The position numbers were made by a program, and so were the translations under genes. This document shows, piece by piece, positions 10,552-20,700 of a stretch of 64,000 bases of DNA (its first letter is position 1; each line of letters starts with the position of its first letter). Origin of the DNA: Guillardia theta CCMP2712 (lineage: Eukaryota; Cryptophyceae; Pyrenomonadales; Geminigeraceae); assembly GCF_000315625.1 (NCBI RefSeq), contig NW_005434657.1:939430-1003429 (forward strand). The letters run 5' to 3'. Under the pieces are notes generated by a model. The model made no database searches. It was given only the letters and a program-made list of their open reading frames with translations, and had not been told where the DNA came from.

Positions 10552-12445
10552 ATGGCGTCCAAGGAAGCGCTTGAGGCTCTAGGGAGACAGCTGGAAGCTC
10601 TAAGGCTAGATAGCGACAAGAGGTTTCAAGCCTTGGAAGAACGAAATGAGAGATCAGCCGACAAGATTCGAGCTCTAGAGCAAGACAACACTACTTTAAG
10701 GCGTCAGAAACAAGAGCACGACGAGGAGATTCGAGCCTTAAGAGAAGAGCACGACGAGAAGATTCGAGCCTTAAGAGAAGAGCACGACGAGAAGATTCGA
10801 GCCTTAAGAGAAGAGCACAACGAGGAGATTCGAGCCTTAAGAGAAGAGCACAACGAGGAGATTCGAGCCTTAAGAGAAGAGCACGACGAGGAGATTCGAG
10901 CCTTAAGAGAAGAGCACGACGAGGAGATTCGAGCCTTAAGAGAAGAGCACGACGAGAAGACTCGAGCCTTAAACGTATCTGAGCTCACGAAACAAATAGT
11001 GGGCAATCTACGATTTGGTTACTTTGACGACCTTTGCTCTACCTTTCTCCAGCTTCCAAAGGCTCCTGCAGTATTTCGGCAAAACGTTTGTCTGGCTTTT
11101 CTTCAGGCCGCGCAGAACTTACCCGCCGATAAACATTGCAAGAAGGGACATAACAGGGAGAAAGCTTTTGACCTGGAGGGCTGTAAAGTTAAATCAGGCT
11201 TGGTAGAGCGATCGCACTTGGTCCCAAACAGTGCTGCATGTCGAATCGACTGGGGGATTATTGTGCAGAATGCCCTTCCAGAGGGCTTGCGGTCGGATGA
11301 CGTCGCTAAGAAGGTTTTGTTTGGATGTTGTGATGAGGACAACAACCACATACCAGGCATTGCGGACCTTCCTTTCAACTTTATCTTCCTTGGTGGCCAA
11401 CGCGAACATTTGGAGAGCAAAGCAGCTCTGATGTTGCTTCCACTCCTATCTCCTCAGCAGCAATTCGAGTGGAAAGGCGAAGGGTACAAAGCGATTTTGA
11501 TCGGTGTTGACAAAGACGTCTACAGACAAACTTTCTTTCAACTTGATACTGAAGCTGTTCTGAAGAACTCAGAGTATCAACAACATCATTTGGACGAGGA
11601 GTCTCTCGTCAAGGAAATCTGCCGTCCGATGAAGCAGAAGTATTTGCTTCCCACCTTGTATCAAGGTACTGTAGCATTGAATGTGTTGACCGTACCAATG
11701 AAATGTTCTAGATGACAGGGAGGTGCTACATCAGGCCCTACAGCACATTCAAATTCTTTACAAGGACGTTTGTTTGATTCAGTGCGAAGCTCCCAAAAGT
11801 CTGGAAACGTTGCTGCAAGATAACGGATACTGGAACCAAGTCTCCAGGTGTTTCCAGATCAGAAAAGTCTCAGGGTGCGATGATCTCAGGGATAAGCTGA
11901 GAAAGCAGAAGAAAGTCAAGGCTTTCGAGGGACTTAAGTCTGAAACTGGGCAGCCAGTGGCGGTGGCACTGCCATGTTTTCGCGTGATCACGTTCAAAGG
12001 AGACAGTCAGGAAGAGCAACATATAGAGCTTCACACGGCACCACACCCTCTTCTTCTCTCGCTCCGATCCATGAACGCAATGGCGAATTATTTTTACGGA
12101 GATTTGCCAAATGGGAGGTCGAGTCTACTGCTTATGTCTTGTTACGGCGGCCTGGAGGAAGGAATGGCATTCGATTGTGAACTTTGCTTACGAAACGCGT
12201 TTGGCGAAGAATTCGACCCTCAAGAGCAATATGTCATGGGACCTGATGGCCCTGAGATTCTGTCTTCCGGTAATCCTGTCCAAGGTGCCGCAAGGAGTCC
12301 AGACTCTCAAAACAGTCCGGAGGCGTTACAGTATGCGGCCGAGCGTCAGTGTGGATCGAATACCAGCGCATCTCCCCCCTCGAGTCAAGAGTCGGAATGT
12401 AGCGCCGCGAGTACTGTCCAAAGGGACGTTTTTGAGGATCAGTGA
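10552..12445 (+). CDS. Coiled-coil repeat protein with possible HNH-like domain, unknown function
   Basis: Two exons, 10552-11665 and 11712-12445, joined by a 46-bp GT-AG intron that restores one frame (LYQ|DDREVLHQALQ), 615 aa. The ATG at 10552 lies in a strong context (GCGGCCATGGCG); an in-frame ATG at 10438 would add 38 residues. Residues about 55-145 form a long helix of eight 11-residue repeats of the type EEHDEEIRALR, a hendecad coiled coil. Then comes KHCKKGHNREKAFDLEGCKV...RSHLVPNSA, whose Cys/His pattern and HLVP motif recall HNH nucleases, though I cannot confirm a complete ββα-metal site. The C-terminus is acidic and Ser-rich. The gene is intact although it lies in the middle of the broken Cys-rich gene, so it was probably carried in as part of a mobile or duplicated segment. 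Confidence 0.6.
10712..10975 (+). repeat. 33-bp in-frame tandem repeat, 8 copies
   Basis: Unit GAGCACGACGAGGAGATTCG plus AGCCTTAAGAGAA, coding EEHDE(E/K)IRALR. Copies differ only at a few bases (D/N, E/K, I/T), pointing to recent expansion by slippage or unequal exchange. Encodes the coiled-coil rod of the surrounding gene. Confidence 0.9.
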
Positions 12446-12514
12446 AGTTTTAAGGATGATGGTGTGCTATATCAGATCATGTCTTAGCATCATGAATAGA
12501 ATACCTTACATGTT

Positions 12515-12835
12515 ACAGACGAACAAGGTCTGCGAGTCCCTTCAACAACCATATGAACTTTGTTTGCTTCGCAAACTGCACGATGCACCATCATCCGCAC
12601 CCTTATCACAAAAGCATCTTCTCCCCTTACCCCGCAGTTGTGCCATTATCCCATCCCGGTCAACATTACAAAAGTCACAAGGAGTCATTCTTATTCCATG
12701 CTGCATATCATCGAATATTCCAATCCGTTTGTACCGAACTACACCAAAACATCTCTACACTTTTCGCCCTCCCCCGCTCTTCCTAAGCAAGTCCACCACC
12801 GTCATCCACGACAAATGGCCAAACCTTGGCGTCGC
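12515..12835 (-). repeat. 321-bp direct repeat, copy 2
   Basis: Same sequence as 8513-8833 with one visible difference. Here it directly follows, on the minus strand, the endonuclease-domain fragment whose ORF ends inside it. Confidence 0.88.
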
Positions 12836-14762
12836 TCCAGGTCCTGTAAGTACTCTAGCTCTGACCGCTGCAGCACTGGTTGGAGATCGCTCCATGAGGT
12901 GCCTGTGATCGACTGCGGCTCCTATGATGCAGTCTTCTGCGGTCTCTGATATCAGGCTTACTGTGCGAGATGAATGATGAAGAGCGAAGACATGGTCTAA
13001 TTTGGCTTGGTGGTGGCCCTGTTTGTACCATGTGGAGAAGGTGAAATGCGAACTGCTTCTGCTCATCTTTTCGCAGGTGACCATCTGATATCGCCCCAGC
13101 TCATTTAAGTTTCGTTCCATTTCCTCATCTGCGCGGTGCACGTTCCGAAGCGAGTTGCTCCCGTACCCTACTCTCGTGCAGATCTCTGCAAGCTTTCGAG
13201 ATAGGGAAATGTAACGTTCGCCAACAATATTGTTTCTTTTTTGCGGCCAACGTGTAAAACCTGTATTCTTTTTTGGGAGACCTCGCGCTCCTCTTCCATG
13301 GCGAAGTGCCATGGCAGGGGGGGGCGAGGTGCAAGGTCAGCATGCGCTAATGTCATGAGGCGTAGGTCACTCTTACCCTTTCTCCCGCCCCCCGTGCCTT
13401 TCGTGATAAATACTCGATAGCATCCCCATTCCTTCTTGATCATCGTTCGGAGAGCTATCTCTTTCCTCTTCCCCCCTACCAAGACCTCCTGCAGCATTAC
13501 CACACTCGGCTGGTATGTCTCGATCAGGTATCCCAAGATGTGTTTCAGCACAAACTGGCTGCACCCATTAACATTTTGAAAGATGATGTTGCCTGGGGTG
13601 TTATCCTTTCTGTGCATCTCCACCCATGATGGTTGCTCTGATCTTTCTGTTCGCATTGCATTGTGAGGTTTTCTACCTGTTGTTAGTACTTGTTCCTCTT
13701 CCCTATTGGCCCATTGAAGTTGATGTGGTACTCCCCTTCGATCTCTTGCCGGAGAGTGCGTCTCCTCCTCCTCCCTAGTTCCCCTTGCATCGTTCGAAGC
13801 TTGTTCTTTGTGCGTGCCCGCTGGGGGGAGCGATGTGGCCTGAGGCGGCGGTGAGTCCATCTGTTCTGACCTTTCATATGTCCGCAGGTCCGCCATGTTT
13901 CTTGCTTGCCACGATTCTTGCTCTCCCTGCTCCATCTCTTGTGCCTGGGTCACCTCTGCTGCTTGCCATTCCTTGTACCCTTTATCTTGCGCGTGTTGTA
14001 AAGCTCTGCAGATGCCTTTGATCGTTTCTCGCATGCGCACTTTTCCTGGATCCTCCACCCAAAGCGCATCCAGCAGCAGGTGCCTCATCCTCTCGAGCCA
14101 TTGCTGGGGTGGGGGGACGCCTTGCTGCCTACCTGTTTTTGAGATGTCTCGTTGTGTCGGTCTGTTTGTCTTAGCGATCAGCAGCAAATGCAACAGTATG
14201 AAGATCCCACAGTTGTGATTGTCTGTTTGTTGTAGCTCAGTTGACAGGTAAACCCGCCATGTCGTTGCATGTTCCTGCTGGTCGCTGAATGCCTCCGTGA
14301 CAATCGTCGCCGCGAGTGTGGCTAAGTCCATTCGTTGTGCGCCCTCCAGCTGAAACTGTGCCTCCCTTTGACTTCTGACAATCCCCAGGTCTCTCTCAGC
14401 CATGCTGAGTGAGTCAACAATGCGTATTCTTTTTGTGTCAAAATCTGCCATTAGTAAAATCCAATGATTGCCATTCTCTACGCACGGGAATAAGAATGGC
14501 TGAGCTGCCCCGGCTAGTAGTCGCTTTGCTCTCTTTGTCCTCCCCTCTTGATCTCTCAAACAAGCTACTATTCGCGGGAGGACAATAGTCCCTCTCGGCG
14601 ATTCGACCTGGTTTCTAGTTTGCGCGCTCGCGTACCTCTTGTCTCGTAGCCATGCTATTTGAAATCTGTCTTCCACTGGTTGGATACCTTCGCATTTGAA
14701 ATCTGTCTTCCACTGGTTGGATACCTTCGCTCGTCTGCACACTAGTGCCCTGGTCATCATAA
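12836..14762 (-). mobile_element. Non-LTR retrotransposon fragment: Ulp1-like protease fused to APE-type endonuclease
   Basis: A minus-strand frame 14760-13168 (530 codons) holds a C48/Ulp1-like cysteine protease (HWILLMADFDTKRIRIVDSL, then Gln/Asn before NCGIFILLHLLL, i.e. His, Asp, Cys of the triad), an acidic linker, and the start of an endonuclease domain (IIFQNVNGCSQFVLKHIL; VVMLQEVLVGG; GDLRLMTL-like SDLRLMTL). The homologous start in the ORF2 at 58.2 kb reads FLISQNVNGCNHFVLKHILAY. After a frameshift and a deletion that removes the catalytic GDFNA region, the endonuclease end (FTFSTWYKQG, AKLDHVFA, AAVDHRHL) follows and then the 321-bp tail. The reverse transcriptase is missing. A 37-bp tandem duplication lies near the 5' end (about 14660-14735). 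Dead copy. Confidence 0.75.
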
Positions 14763-14764
14763 GA

Positions 14765-15905
14765 CCTGGCCTCCATCTGCCGTTGCCTGTCTGCTATAAA
14801 TTCGGACAGGTACCGCTGCCTGGCATCATCACCCCACTACGGCACCAGCGTCAATCCCTGCCCGCACAACTCCTACAGCCTTGCCGGCTCTATCTCTTCG
14901 GACAACTGCACTTGCAGATACGGCTGGCTGGCCGAGCTGGACTTGCCAGTACGGCAGCAACTTCTACAACTGCTCCGCTGGCAAGTCGTCCAGGAGCTTC
15001 GAACCTGCCCGGCAACAATGACGACGCAGTTTACTGGCAACACGACGATCAGCAACTGCGTCTGCGCTTCAGGCCTGACCTTCAACCTGACAGATCTATG
15101 CGTACCATGCCCGCTGGCGACCTACAAGACCAACTTCAGCCTGTACGGTTGCCAGCCCTGCCCGCGCTTCTTCACTACGTCTTACAACGCACAGTCTGCA
15201 CTTGTCCGAAGGGAAGCGAGCTAGATATCGAAAGCTGCAAGCTCTGTCCTGTTGGTGGGTACAAGAACACAACGTCGTTTGACTCCTACTACCCCTGTCC
15301 GCTCTTCTTCAGCACGGCTTAGAATGGCAGCACCAACTTCAACAACTGCAGCTGCGAAGCTACGTTCTACAGAGGAGCGGAGACTGTCTGCACTTGCGCG
15401 CTGGGCAAGACGCTCCACGGCGAAATCTGCGTCAGTTGCGACATCAACACCTACAAAGACTTCATCAGATACAATGCCTGTATCAACTGTTCGCCAAACT
15501 CCATAACGCTTTCCAACAAACCTTCGTCCTTTGATCAGTGTCTTGCTATCGCTGGCTATTACCGAAACGGAACCAACTTTTTCCAGTGCCCGCAAGCCAC
15601 CTACAAGCCCGCTGTCGGGAATACCAACTGCCCGATTGGCTCTACCACCTTTATACTGGCGCTACACTTGCGGCAAACTGCGTGTCGGATCTTGGATATC
15701 ACCAGAAAAGCGACGGAAGCTTCGCCGCCTGAGCCATCGGGACTTATTCCGACACGACTCTCATCAACACGACGTCCTGCAAGACCTGCTTCCTTGGTTC
15801 TACCACTGCCAGCACAACGGCTACGACTTCCAGTCTCTGCATTGCCGACCTTGGCTACTATGGCAGCAGCGGCGTTTTCATCCAGTGCGCTATTGGGACC
15901 TACAG
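14765..15905 (+). pseudogene. Cys-rich extracellular protein remnant, piece 3
   Basis: Dense GCC2/GCC3-type modules: TISNCVCASGLTFNLTDLC, VPCPLATYKTNFSLYGCQPC, CTCPKGSELDIESCKLCPVG, EICVSCDINTYKDF and others. A frameshift near 15200 and an in-frame TAG at about 15320 (FSTA*NGST) show the gene was already dead. The piece ends at the TACAG target site of the chromovirus. Confidence 0.7.
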
Positions 15906-16152
15906 TGTTGTATCCATGAGGATCCGGAACCACGGATACTCGTCGGATACTCTGCCGGATATTCCCTATATAGGCGGACGCATCTCGTGCGGACGGCCTC
16001 CTGAATTTCCCCCACTTGCATGCACAGTGAGTGTGGTGGTTGTGCGTAGTTTACCTCCTAGTAAACTTAGAGACTTCTATTTCCTGCTTCTCAATCTTCT
16101 TCATCCTTACTTTACTCGTGTCGTTGACAATCTCTGTGTTGTGTATACAACA
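15906..16152 (+). repeat. 5' LTR of the chromovirus
   Basis: 247 bp, TGTTG...CAACA. Contains a TATA-like CTATATA about 60 bp in, followed by the presumed transcription start region. Confidence 0.95.
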
Positions 16153-16176
16153 TTCTGGAAGCGAAGTGGTTGATTC

Positions 16177-17724
16177 ATGACCTCGAAACAAGGAAGAGGA
16201 GGAAAGAAACCTCAGCCGGAAAGGAGCCCTCAACCTCGATCTAAGCAATCAGGAGCATTTCAAACAGAAATTGCTGAAGAGAGTTCTGAGGAAGAAGTCG
16301 AATGGAGCGAGCGGCTGCAGCTGCAGCAGCAGCAGCTTTCTCCGAGTCAGACCAGTGGATCTTTGACTCAACCTTATAGGGATGGAGATGTACAACGTGA
16401 AGCGCTGTCTAGCGCGGATCAACGGGCCCGAAACAAGAGGGATACTCCCTTGCGAAGTATTCTGCGATCAGAGGAGGCAACTCAGAGAGCAGCCTCCCCT
16501 GCAACATCGGTACGTCTGCCAAGCTCGGAAAATTTTTCATCCGACCCCGTCATGTCCTCGCCAGTGGCGCAGGACCGAGCTCTTCTCCTTCTTCGTCGAA
16601 TGTGTGCCCTCCTGGCTGACACCACGCAGGACGAGCGTTTCCACATGCTCGCCAATGCTGCCGACGAATTTGCGACAGCCGGCGCTGCTGCAACACCAGA
16701 GCTCCCGCATCTCGCACGAAAAGTTACCCTGCAAGATGCTAATGCTGATATCTATTCAGCTGAGGAATCAGCTAGCGCTGAATCCTCTGATCAGGAACCA
16801 GTCCTCTCCAATCGGACTCTCGTGAATGTGCTAACGAACTCCAAGAGTTTCAATTCCAGCCGCATTCCGATGTACAAAGGTTTTGCTGATCCCCGCTCTG
16901 TCGAAGAATTCCTTCGTCAGTGCAACCGCGAATTAATCGCTCAAGAGATCCCAACTCGCAAATGGGTGAAGAGCATCACGCCGTTGTTCACCAACGAAGT
17001 GATGGTGGTGGTAGAACGTAAGTACGGAAAGAGTCTCGAGGCCATCAACAAGCTTAAATGGGATGAATTTTCAACTCATCTAAGTTCGTGTCTAGCCCCA
17101 ATGCGGCAAGCCAAGAATTATCAGACTCAGCTTGATCAGCTCAAGCAGCAGCCCAACGAATCCGCCTGGGCGTACTTGACTCGCGCCACGACACTCTTCG
17201 CAACGCTCGAATCGCAGGTAGGGTCTGCCATCCTGTACTTCAACGATCAGCCACTCCGGAAATTCATCAAGGGATTTTCGCATACGCCGACGCGCACGTC
17301 TATCCACACATGGTTTACGATTTATCGCAGTCAGTACGGACACGGAGAAGACATGTTCTCTCGCCTAGTCACTTTCATCACAGCTCTTCTGGACGATGGT
17401 GAACCGCTAACAGTGTCTAAGCAGCCTAACTCAGCTGCTGCTAACGCTGCGCAGACCTCTTCGCACACGAAGGCCAAAGCCAACGGTGGGCAGAACAAGA
17501 AGAAGTCCAACGGTAAAGAAAACCAGCGCAAGCAGAAGTCCATCCGTTGTTTTTACTGTCAAGAACCGGGTCACATCAAGCCGGACTGCGAGCAGTACAA
17601 GCGCGAAGTCGCTCTCCAACAGGAGCGCCATGCTGATGAGAAACTCATGGCAACCCAGCATGAACAGCATGTTCAGCTTTTAGCTGCTCTTCAACCGCTC
17701 GCGACGCGTGCGGGAAACGAGTAG
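16177..17724 (+). CDS. gag: Chromovirus gag polyprotein
   Basis: 515 codons from ATG 16177 to TAG at 17722-17724. The N-terminus is basic, then Gln/Ser/Glu-rich. Residues about 225-410 match the retrotransposon gag capsid region (FADPRSVEEFLRQCNREL; WDEFSTHLSSCLAPMRQAKN; ESAWAYLTRATTLF). After a Lys/Asn-rich linker comes one CCHC zinc knuckle, CFYCQEPGHIKPDC (C-x2-C-x4-H-x4-C), for RNA packaging. The last codons overlap the pol frame and contain the slippery site GGGAAAC. No breaks. Confidence 0.93.
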   Translation: MTSKQGRGGKKPQPERSPQPRSKQSGAFQTEIAEESSEEEVEWSERLQLQQQQLSPSQTSGSLTQPYRDGDVQREALSSADQRARNKRDTPLRSILRSEEATQRAASPATSVRLPSSENFSSDPVMSSPVAQDRALLLLRRMCALLADTTQDERFHMLANAADEFATAGAAATPELPHLARKVTLQDANADIYSAEESASAESSDQEPVLSNRTLVNVLTNSKSFNSSRIPMYKGFADPRSVEEFLRQCNRELIAQEIPTRKWVKSITPLFTNEVMVVVERKYGKSLEAINKLKWDEFSTHLSSCLAPMRQAKNYQTQLDQLKQQPNESAWAYLTRATTLFATLESQVGSAILYFNDQPLRKFIKGFSHTPTRTSIHTWFTIYRSQYGHGEDMFSRLVTFITALLDDGEPLTVSKQPNSAAANAAQTSSHTKAKANGGQNKKKSNGKENQRKQKSIRCFYCQEPGHIKPDCEQYKREVALQQERHADEKLMATQHEQHVQLLAALQPLATRAGNE

Positions 17725-20700
17725 CGGCGGCAGGCAACGAGAGGGGAGCATCACTTGCTCCTCCTGCCGCTGGTCTTTGCCCCAGCCCTCTCTTACCAGG
17801 TAGCAGCGCTTTACCTCCTCATCGGAGCTCGCTAAGCCATTTCGTGCTGCCGCCTGATCGGAACGCGTCGTGCTCAACGGCCGCGTCCCTTCCTACGGGT
17901 CAACTACATGTTTGCCCCTGCTTAGCCCTCAGCCGTGGCGACGCCTCCGCGCCGCTTCAGCTCGCCTTACCCGATCTTATTCGGCTCCCCGTTAGCGTCA
18001 GCTCTTCCCGAGTTCACGCTCACCAGACCGTTGCCCTGCTCGATCACGGCGCGACGATCAATATCATGTCTCAGCAGCTTTTTCAGCAGCTGGGCCTCTC
18101 CGAGACTCTGCTACAGCGTGATACGCAGTTCACCGTGCAAGTTGCGGACGACCGCCAAGTGCAAACCCTCGGCGCCGTCTCGCTCGCCTATCGCATCGGC
18201 CGCTTTTCAAGCAAAGATACGTTTCATATCTTGCCACGTTGTTCTCAACCCCTGATCTTGTCTCTCCAGTGGATACATCGCCACAACGCTGTATACGTTC
18301 CGCGGACCCGAGAAGTGTTCGTCGATTCCCCCAAAGCTCGACGAGCCCCTCCGATTAGCTTGCCAGTTCAGCATCAAGTGCCCTACAAGGACTCGGTCTT
18401 AGCTGTGACAACCGTCTCGCTCACCGATGCTCACGCTCTGCGCGTCGCCAATCCTAATGAGGAATGGTTCTTGTTGCACCTGCATGTCCCAACGACAGCT
18501 TCCGCCTCGGCCTCTTCCGCCGACCCGCCAGTGGGCGCCCCCGCTCACCTTGCTCAAGCCCTCTCTGAGGAATTCGCCGACGTCCTCGTCGACGACCTGC
18601 CGCAAGGACTTCAGATCAACCGTCCCCCTCAGTTTGACGCTCACATTCAGCTCAAGCCAGGGACCTTGCCCATCAACCGCAGGCCATATCGCATCCCCCT
18701 TCATCTTGAAGGAGAACTCCAGGCTACCATCGCGTACATGCTCGAACACGACATCATCGAACCATCCAATAGTGAGTTTGCCTTTCCTGTGCTTTTCAGT
18801 CGACGTCCCAACGATCCACGCTCCCCAACTGATCCCAAAAGCTACCGCTTTTGCTGCGACCTTCGCCGCTTGAACCAAGTCGTCTTGAATCAGCAGACCG
18901 CCGCAACTCCTACCGTCGATGAGATGTTGGAAAAGATCGCCGACACCGTCCGTCAAGGCAAAGCCCGTCGCAACACCGATGAGCAGCTATGCATCACTAC
19001 GCTTGATTGTATCAAGAGTTTTTGGCAGGTACTCGTACGTGTTCCTGATCGCCGATATCTCGCGTTCATCACACCGATTGGTCACTACCAATACAAGCGC
19101 CTACCATTTGGATTCATCACTGCCAGCAGCATATTCCAAGGATTCATCCAGCAGGTCCTCCATGATCTACCCCACACGTTTGCATACATCGACGACATCG
19201 TCATCGCTACGTATTCCACCTGGGAAGCTCATGCAGATCACGTTCGCGCCGTGCTTCAACGCTGTCGCGAGCATCAGGTCTTCCTTAAGAGAGAGAAAGC
19301 TCAATTCTTTCGCACTAGTGTTGACTTCTTAGGTCACCGTGTCTCCGCCGACGGCGTGACGACCCAACACTCCAAGACGGCGGCTATCTCCGCGTGGCCG
19401 CTACCGACGACTACTAAACAAGTCAAGATGTTTCTTGGACTAGCTTCCTATTATCGAAAGTTCATCCGCAACTTCTCGACAATAGCAGCCCCTCTGACTG
19501 ACCTTCTCCGCAAGGGCGCTCAGTTTCAGTGGACTGCAGCATGTCAAAGCGCGTTCGACAACCTCAAGCAAGCTCTGACGTCTCAGCCCCTCCTGCATCA
19601 CTTCGACCCGTCCCTTCCGACCGAAGTGCACTGCGACGCGTCCAATGTCGGGATAGGAGGCGTACTTCTACAGCAGCCTCCCAACGCCCCCGCCCGCGTC
19701 ATCGGATTCTACAGTCGTAAGTTGACTCCGACCGAACAACGCTATCACGCGACCGAACGGGAGTTACTCGCAATCAAGGATACCATCCTTTTCTTCAAGT
19801 TCTACTTGATAGGGACTCCATTCAAGGTCTTTACTGATCATCAAGCTCTTACGTATTTCCAGACACAGAAAGACATCAACAGCAGATTGATTCGTTGGCT
19901 TCAAACGCTCAGCGAGTTTGCAATCACCGAGTACTGTTACGTCAAAGGTTCTCAGAACGTCGTCCCCGACGCTCTCAGCCGTCAAGATGAAGTTCCCCTC
20001 TCGACTGCAGTCGCTCCTCATCACGAGCAACTCTCTCGTCAAGAGGACGGCTTCTTGCTCGCCTTCACCGTCAGCGCCTTGCAGCCTTTGTCGGACCAGA
20101 TTCAAGCCGCCTACGAGACGTGCGACTTCTGTCGTCCTCTTATCCACCGTCTCCGCGCCAAGTCTTCCGTAACTTCTTTTCATCTGGATGATGAGCTTCT
20201 GTTTTATACAGATTCGTTGCGCCGCATCCGCCTGTGCATTCCGCAAGCATTGCGTCGAGAAGTTCTCTTCCGCGCCCACGACCTTCAGTCCCACCTCGGG
20301 TTTTCAAGAACCTACCTTCAGCTAGCAGCAACTGTTTATTGGCCCCAGCTTCGGAAAGATACCGAGCTTTACATCCTGTCATGCCAGCATTGTCTTCAAG
20401 GGAAATCTTATCGACAACGACCAATGGGTACTCCTCATTCCCACGCCGTTCCCTCGACACGCTTCGAAGTCGTCAGTCTCGACTTGCTGACCGGACTCCC
20501 ACGAACTCGAGATAAGAACGATGCAATTCTTCTCTTCATTGACGAGTTCACAGGGCGAGTTTATCTCACCCCTTGCCGTAAATCGATTACTTCTGAACAA
20601 GCTGCTCAAAAATTCATCGAAACCGTATTTCGATCCCAAGGCCTTCCTCAAGTCCTTATCAGCGACAACGCTGCCATCTTTTCGTCCAGATTCTGGAACG

